Translations under genes and position numbers: made by a program
The notes under the pieces: model-generated
Told to the model about the DNA's origin: nothing
Database searches by the model: none
What the model saw: only the letters and a program-made list of their open reading frames with translations
Part shown: one piece after another, positions 61,295 through 64,000 of the stretch
How the letters are laid out: each line of letters opens with the position of its first letter
Position numbering within the stretch: the first letter of the stretch is position 1
Assembly: GCA_910579755.1 (NCBI GenBank)
Contig: CAJTVB010000010.1
Coordinates: forward strand, 58,431 to 122,430
Reading direction: 5' to 3'
Source of the DNA: an uncultured Acetatifactor sp.
Lineage (GTDB): Bacteria > Bacillota > Clostridia > Lachnospirales > Lachnospiraceae
DNA: 64,000 nt

Positions 61295-61328
61295 ATGCCG
61301 CCGTTATGGTTATCCATAGCGGCGGCAT
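61295..61328. terminator. Shared hairpin between convergent genes
   Basis: ATGCCGCCGTTATGG (61295-61309) pairs with CCATAGCGGCGGCAT (61314-61328), one wobble, 4-nt loop. Confidence 0.75.
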
Positions 61329-61340
61329 AGTAACGCGTAT

Positions 61341-61688
61341 TTATTCCTGCGTCAAGCCGAAATACTTTAAAATGCGGTAGCCGTCAAGAAGGCCGGCCAT
61401 ATAGGCATTGGTGGTATACTCGAAGCCGCGCTCGTCCATTCGGGCCAGCAGCGCATCTACCACATCGCGCTGGGATTCTGTGAAGTCTGTATTCCGGAAT
61501 TCTTTGTATGCCTGTAAATATTCCTGCTGACAGGTCTGGTATTCACTGTCCGCAGCGAGCAGGCTTTGCAGGGTCTTGGACTTCATGCTGTCCATGGATA
61601 ATTTTAAGGTATCTTTGATATCCTCCATGGTGCTGTCTTTCGTGATGATGGATAAGAGCTCTTGTGTGATTTGGTCTTTTTTAAGCAT
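61341..61688 (-). CDS. Hypothetical helical protein, 115 aa
   Basis: Not recognised. Soluble, fully helical, acidic; the C-terminus YTTNAYMAGLLDGYRILKYF is the most conserved-looking stretch, like small helical proteins of unknown function common in Clostridia (DUF6809-like pattern). AAAGGAAAC precedes ATG 61688. It is single, between a convergent and a same-strand TrpB-like gene, with about 200 bp upstream where I see no other gene. Confidence 0.65.
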   Translation of the reverse strand: MLKKDQITQELLSIITKDSTMEDIKDTLKLSMDSMKSKTLQSLLAADSEYQTCQQEYLQAYKEFRNTDFTESQRDVVDALLARMDERGFEYTTNAYMAGLLDGYRILKYFGLTQE

Positions 61689-61884
61689 TTGTTCGTTTCC
61701 TTTCTGCCGTAAGCGTGATGTATGATCCTTTGTCAGGTCGTTAACCTGTGATTATTCTACCACGGGTACCCGGAAATGGAAACGTGAATCGCCCGCGCAT
61801 TATCTGATATATTTACAAAATGTGACAGATTGTGACGGCAATACCCATAAAACGGTGGTGAAATCCGGAATGTGGGGAAAATTT

Positions 61885-63270
61885 TTACTCGATTTCTGGA
61901 AGTTTACCGCGATAAACAGCCAGTTCCTCATCGGTGGGAATATAGTCGCTCATTTTACCCTCGTGAAATTTTTCATAAGCAATCATATCAAAATAGCCTG
62001 TGCCGGTGAGGCCGAATACAATGGTTTTCTCTTCTCCGGTTTCTCTGCATTTCACTGCTTCGTCAATGGCGGCACGAATCGCGTGAGAGCTTTCAGGTGC
62101 GGGCAGGATGCCTTCTACTCTTGCAAAATACTCCGCCGCTTCAAATACCTCCGTCTGTTTCACGCTGATTGCTTCCATCAAGCCCTGATGGTACAGCTCG
62201 GACAGTGTAGAGCTCATGCCGTGATATCGAAGCCCGCCTGCGTGATTGGCAGAAGGGATAAAGTCGCTGCCCAGCGTATACATCTTGGCCAGCGGGCAGA
62301 CCATTCCCGTGTCACAGAAGTCGTATGCATATACTCCGCGGGTAAAGCTGGGACAGGATGCCGGCTCCACTGCGATAATACGGTAATCGGCCTCGCCCCG
62401 AAGCTTTTCGCCCATAAACGGTGCGATCAGGCCGCCCAGGTTGGAACCGCCTCCGGCACAGCCGATAATGATGTCAGGCTTTATATTATATTTGTCCAGG
62501 GCAGCTTTGGTTTCCAGACCGATGACAGACTGATGGAGAAGCACCTGATTCAGCACACTGCCCAGTACATAGCGATACCCCTCGCTGGATACGGCCTTTT
62601 CTACCGCTTCGGAAATGGCACAGCCAAGGCTTCCTGTAGTGCCCGGATGCTCGGCAAGGATCTTTCTGCCCACTTCTGTTTCCATAGACGGTGACGGTGT
62701 GACCGATGCGCCGTAGGTACGCATCACCTCACGGCGGAAGGGCTTTTGCTCGTAGGAGCATTTTACCATATATACCTTGCAGTCCAGGCCGAAGTAGGAG
62801 CATGCCATAGAAAGAGCGGTACCCCACTGACCGGCTCCGGTTTCGGTGGTGACGCCTTTCAGTCCCTGCTTCTTTGCATAATATGCCTGGGCTATGGCGG
62901 AGTTTAGTTTGTGACTGCCGCTGGTATTGTTGCCCTCAAATTTATAATAGATTTTCGCGGGTGTGTCCAGCTTTTCTTCCAGGCAATATGCGCGGACCAG
63001 CGGGGAGGGACGGTACATTTTATAAAAATTGCGGATTTCCTCCGGGATCTCAAAGAACCGCGTGTCGTTATCCAGCTCCTGTGCCACCAGCTCCTCACAG
63101 AAAACGCCTGAAAGCTCCTGGGCTTTCATGGGCTGATGGGTGCCGGGGTTTAATAGCGGGGCCGGCTTTTGCTTCATATCGGCGCGCAGATTGTACCATA
63201 CCTCGGGCATCTCGTTTTCATTCAGATAAATTTTGTAAGGAATTTTTTCGGTTTTCATTGCTGCCTGCAT
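61885..63270 (-). CDS. trpB: TrpB-like pyridoxal-phosphate enzyme (TrpB2)
   Basis: 461 residues. AAGGAGG lies 7 bp before ATG 63270. The PLP lysine is in NTSGSHKLNSAIAQAY (K121), with GAGQWGTALSMACS and the phosphate loop GCAGGGSNLGGLIAPF. It is the TrpB2 class, longer than TrpB1 at the N-terminus, which often lacks a TrpA partner. It likely makes tryptophan from indole and serine. It is not in a trp operon; a Trp-specific T-box controls it, which fits a salvage role. Confidence 0.93.
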   Translation of the reverse strand: MQAAMKTEKIPYKIYLNENEMPEVWYNLRADMKQKPAPLLNPGTHQPMKAQELSGVFCEELVAQELDNDTRFFEIPEEIRNFYKMYRPSPLVRAYCLEEKLDTPAKIYYKFEGNNTSGSHKLNSAIAQAYYAKKQGLKGVTTETGAGQWGTALSMACSYFGLDCKVYMVKCSYEQKPFRREVMRTYGASVTPSPSMETEVGRKILAEHPGTTGSLGCAISEAVEKAVSSEGYRYVLGSVLNQVLLHQSVIGLETKAALDKYNIKPDIIIGCAGGGSNLGGLIAPFMGEKLRGEADYRIIAVEPASCPSFTRGVYAYDFCDTGMVCPLAKMYTLGSDFIPSANHAGGLRYHGMSSTLSELYHQGLMEAISVKQTEVFEAAEYFARVEGILPAPESSHAIRAAIDEAVKCRETGEEKTIVFGLTGTGYFDMIAYEKFHEGKMSDYIPTDEELAVYRGKLPEIE

Positions 63271-63306
63271 TGTAATTACCTCCTTAAATTTGTTCTGTCA
63301 TGAAAC

Positions 63307-63608
63307 AAAAAAAGTCCCTGACAGAAGATTATTTTCTGTCAAGGACGAACAGGTACTGATTCAGTACGACAATCCGCGGTGCCACCTTGATTCACGGTAT
63401 ACCCGTGCGCTTGGCGGGATACAAGCATATCCCCGGCATTTATACGCTTGCCTTCAGCGTCGCAGAATACTCTGTGAAAAATCACATTTGACTGCGCCCT
63501 CCGCGGTCCATTTGACAACTTGTTTCTCACCTGCTTCTCAGCATCACAGGCTCTCTGTAAAGGCATCATTGCCGTTATCTCCGCTTCAACGGTTTGAAGT
63601 ATTAAATT
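63307..63608 (-). promoter_or_regulatory. T-box leader, tryptophan-specific, before trpB
   Basis: Read on the minus strand: the T-box core AAGGTGGCACCGCGG is at 63374-63388, and the terminator is the hairpin 63307-63346 (GTCCTTGACAGA with TCTGTCAGGGAC, then seven T). The likely specifier is TGG at 63508-63510, in the sequence CAAATGGACC after stem I, the Trp codon. When tRNA-Trp is uncharged, trpB is read. Confidence 0.88.
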
Positions 63609-63614
63609 TTGTAT

Positions 63615-63643
63615 AATATATCACTATTATATGCGGGTGTCAA
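63615..63643 (-). promoter_or_regulatory. Promoter of the T-box/trpB unit
   Basis: Minus strand TTGACA (63638-63643), 17-bp spacer, TATATT (63615-63620), just before the T-box leader. Confidence 0.8.
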
Positions 63644-63733
63644 TAGTTCGGGAGTTCAACAGTTGAATAAAGGGAAAATCGCCACAGGCCGCATAAAGCC
63701 TGTATTTTTTTGTCAAATTTTGTAAATATATTG

Positions 63734-63762
63734 TTGCATGTGTTGCATGTTTATGGTATACT
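63734..63762 (+). promoter_or_regulatory. Promoter of the IS1634-type transposase
   Basis: TTGCAT (63734-63739), 17-bp spacer, TATACT (63757-63762), 22 bp before the start codon. Confidence 0.6.
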
Positions 63763-63784
63763 TAAGGGTAGAGGAGGGCATGTT

Positions 63785-64000
63785 ATGAAACTATACTATG
63801 ACAAGCGGCTCAAAGACCCTACATACTATGGACAGCAGGGGGTTCGGAACGGTAAGAAAGTAACCTCCAAAAACGTGAAGAAATTCGGCAAGCATTCTGA
63901 ACTCCTGAAAATTACAGATGACCCTCTCGCATATGTAAAAGAAGAGATCCGGAAGTTGAATGAGGAATACCGTGTTGGCAGGGTTGCCTTTGACCTGACT
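63785..64000 (+). CDS. IS1634-type (IS4 superfamily) transposase, N-terminal part
   Basis: GAGGAGGG precedes ATG 63785; 72 codons remain open at the window edge. The start MKLYYDKRLKDPTYYGQQGV then RNGKKVTSKNVKKFGKHSEL looks like the N-terminus of IS1634-family transposases common in Lachnospiraceae. Whether the element is intact cannot be told; its left inverted end should lie between about 63660 and 63730. Confidence 0.75.
   Translation, partial: MKLYYDKRLKDPTYYGQQGVRNGKKVTSKNVKKFGKHSELLKITDDPLAYVKEEIRKLNEEYRVGRVAFDLT

Noticed and set aside
61822..62694. 290-codon plus-strand frame opposite trpB
   Set aside because: It is antisense to a clear TrpB2 gene and shows no domain.

Overview
The window is about 64 kb of chromosome from a Gram-positive anaerobe of the class Clostridia, most probably a Lachnospiraceae (Clostridium cluster XIVa) gut bacterium. 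This rests on gene content and order (dgt-dnaG-rpoD-trmK, a stand-alone TrpB-like gene behind a Trp T-box, HrcA/CIRCE control, BceRS-type kinase pair, DUF4474 and DUF6320-type proteins), strong AGGAGG ribosome binding sites, tRNA genes without encoded CCA, and moderate GC with AT-rich islands. The genus cannot be fixed from the sequence.

Layout. 1-5.7 kb: 3' part of a GH29 fucosidase, glyA, an ACT-domain regulator, hom and an aspartate kinase (one-carbon and aspartate-family amino acid metabolism). 5.7-6.3 kb: an orphan transcription unit with a near-consensus promoter, no large gene, and a 17-bp hairpin at its end. 6.4-11 kb: a membrane-anchored GH3 enzyme, an unknown AT-rich gene, a repeat-tailed membrane protein, tRNA-Gly, an acyltransferase and a holin-like-toxin-type ORF. 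11.1-13.7 kb: a decayed mobile island (two HTH regulators, a BECR-fold nuclease-like gene, an IS200 transposase scrap). 13.7-31.2 kb: housekeeping genes: ABC exporter, beta-CASP metallo-hydrolase, thyA-folA, ilvE, a PrsA-type foldase, htpG under CIRCE, a SpoVB-type flippase, a cysteine desulfurase, a two-component system, a broken VanZ gene and a UvrD-type helicase with an unusual zinc-type tail.

31.2-41.8 kb: a HEAT-type orphan gene, a Gfo/Idh pseudogene interrupted by a MITE-like element, then a tight six-gene operon: SWIM zinc finger, HEAT-like protein, MoxR AAA+ ATPase, DUF5682 protein, VWA protein and a dihydroorotase-like amidohydrolase. This MoxR/VWA/SWIM assembly is the most likely home of a poorly described system here.

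41.9-48.1 kb: an ECF sigma factor, its zinc-finger anti-sigma factor and an ABC transporter with a frame-broken permease, followed by a second ABC module with three membrane proteins, probably for antimicrobial-peptide sensing or defence. 48.2-52.7 kb: tRNA-Val, a FliD-like protein, tRNA-Leu and a three-gene acyltransferase/zinc-ribbon/esterase operon. 52.8-61.3 kb: dgt, dnaG, rpoD, trmK, an 18-bp repeat array, a uridine-kinase-like protein, and a DUF4474/metallophosphoesterase pair. 61.3-63.6 kb: a small unknown gene and a TrpB-like gene with a Trp T-box on the minus strand. The window ends inside an IS1634-type transposase gene.
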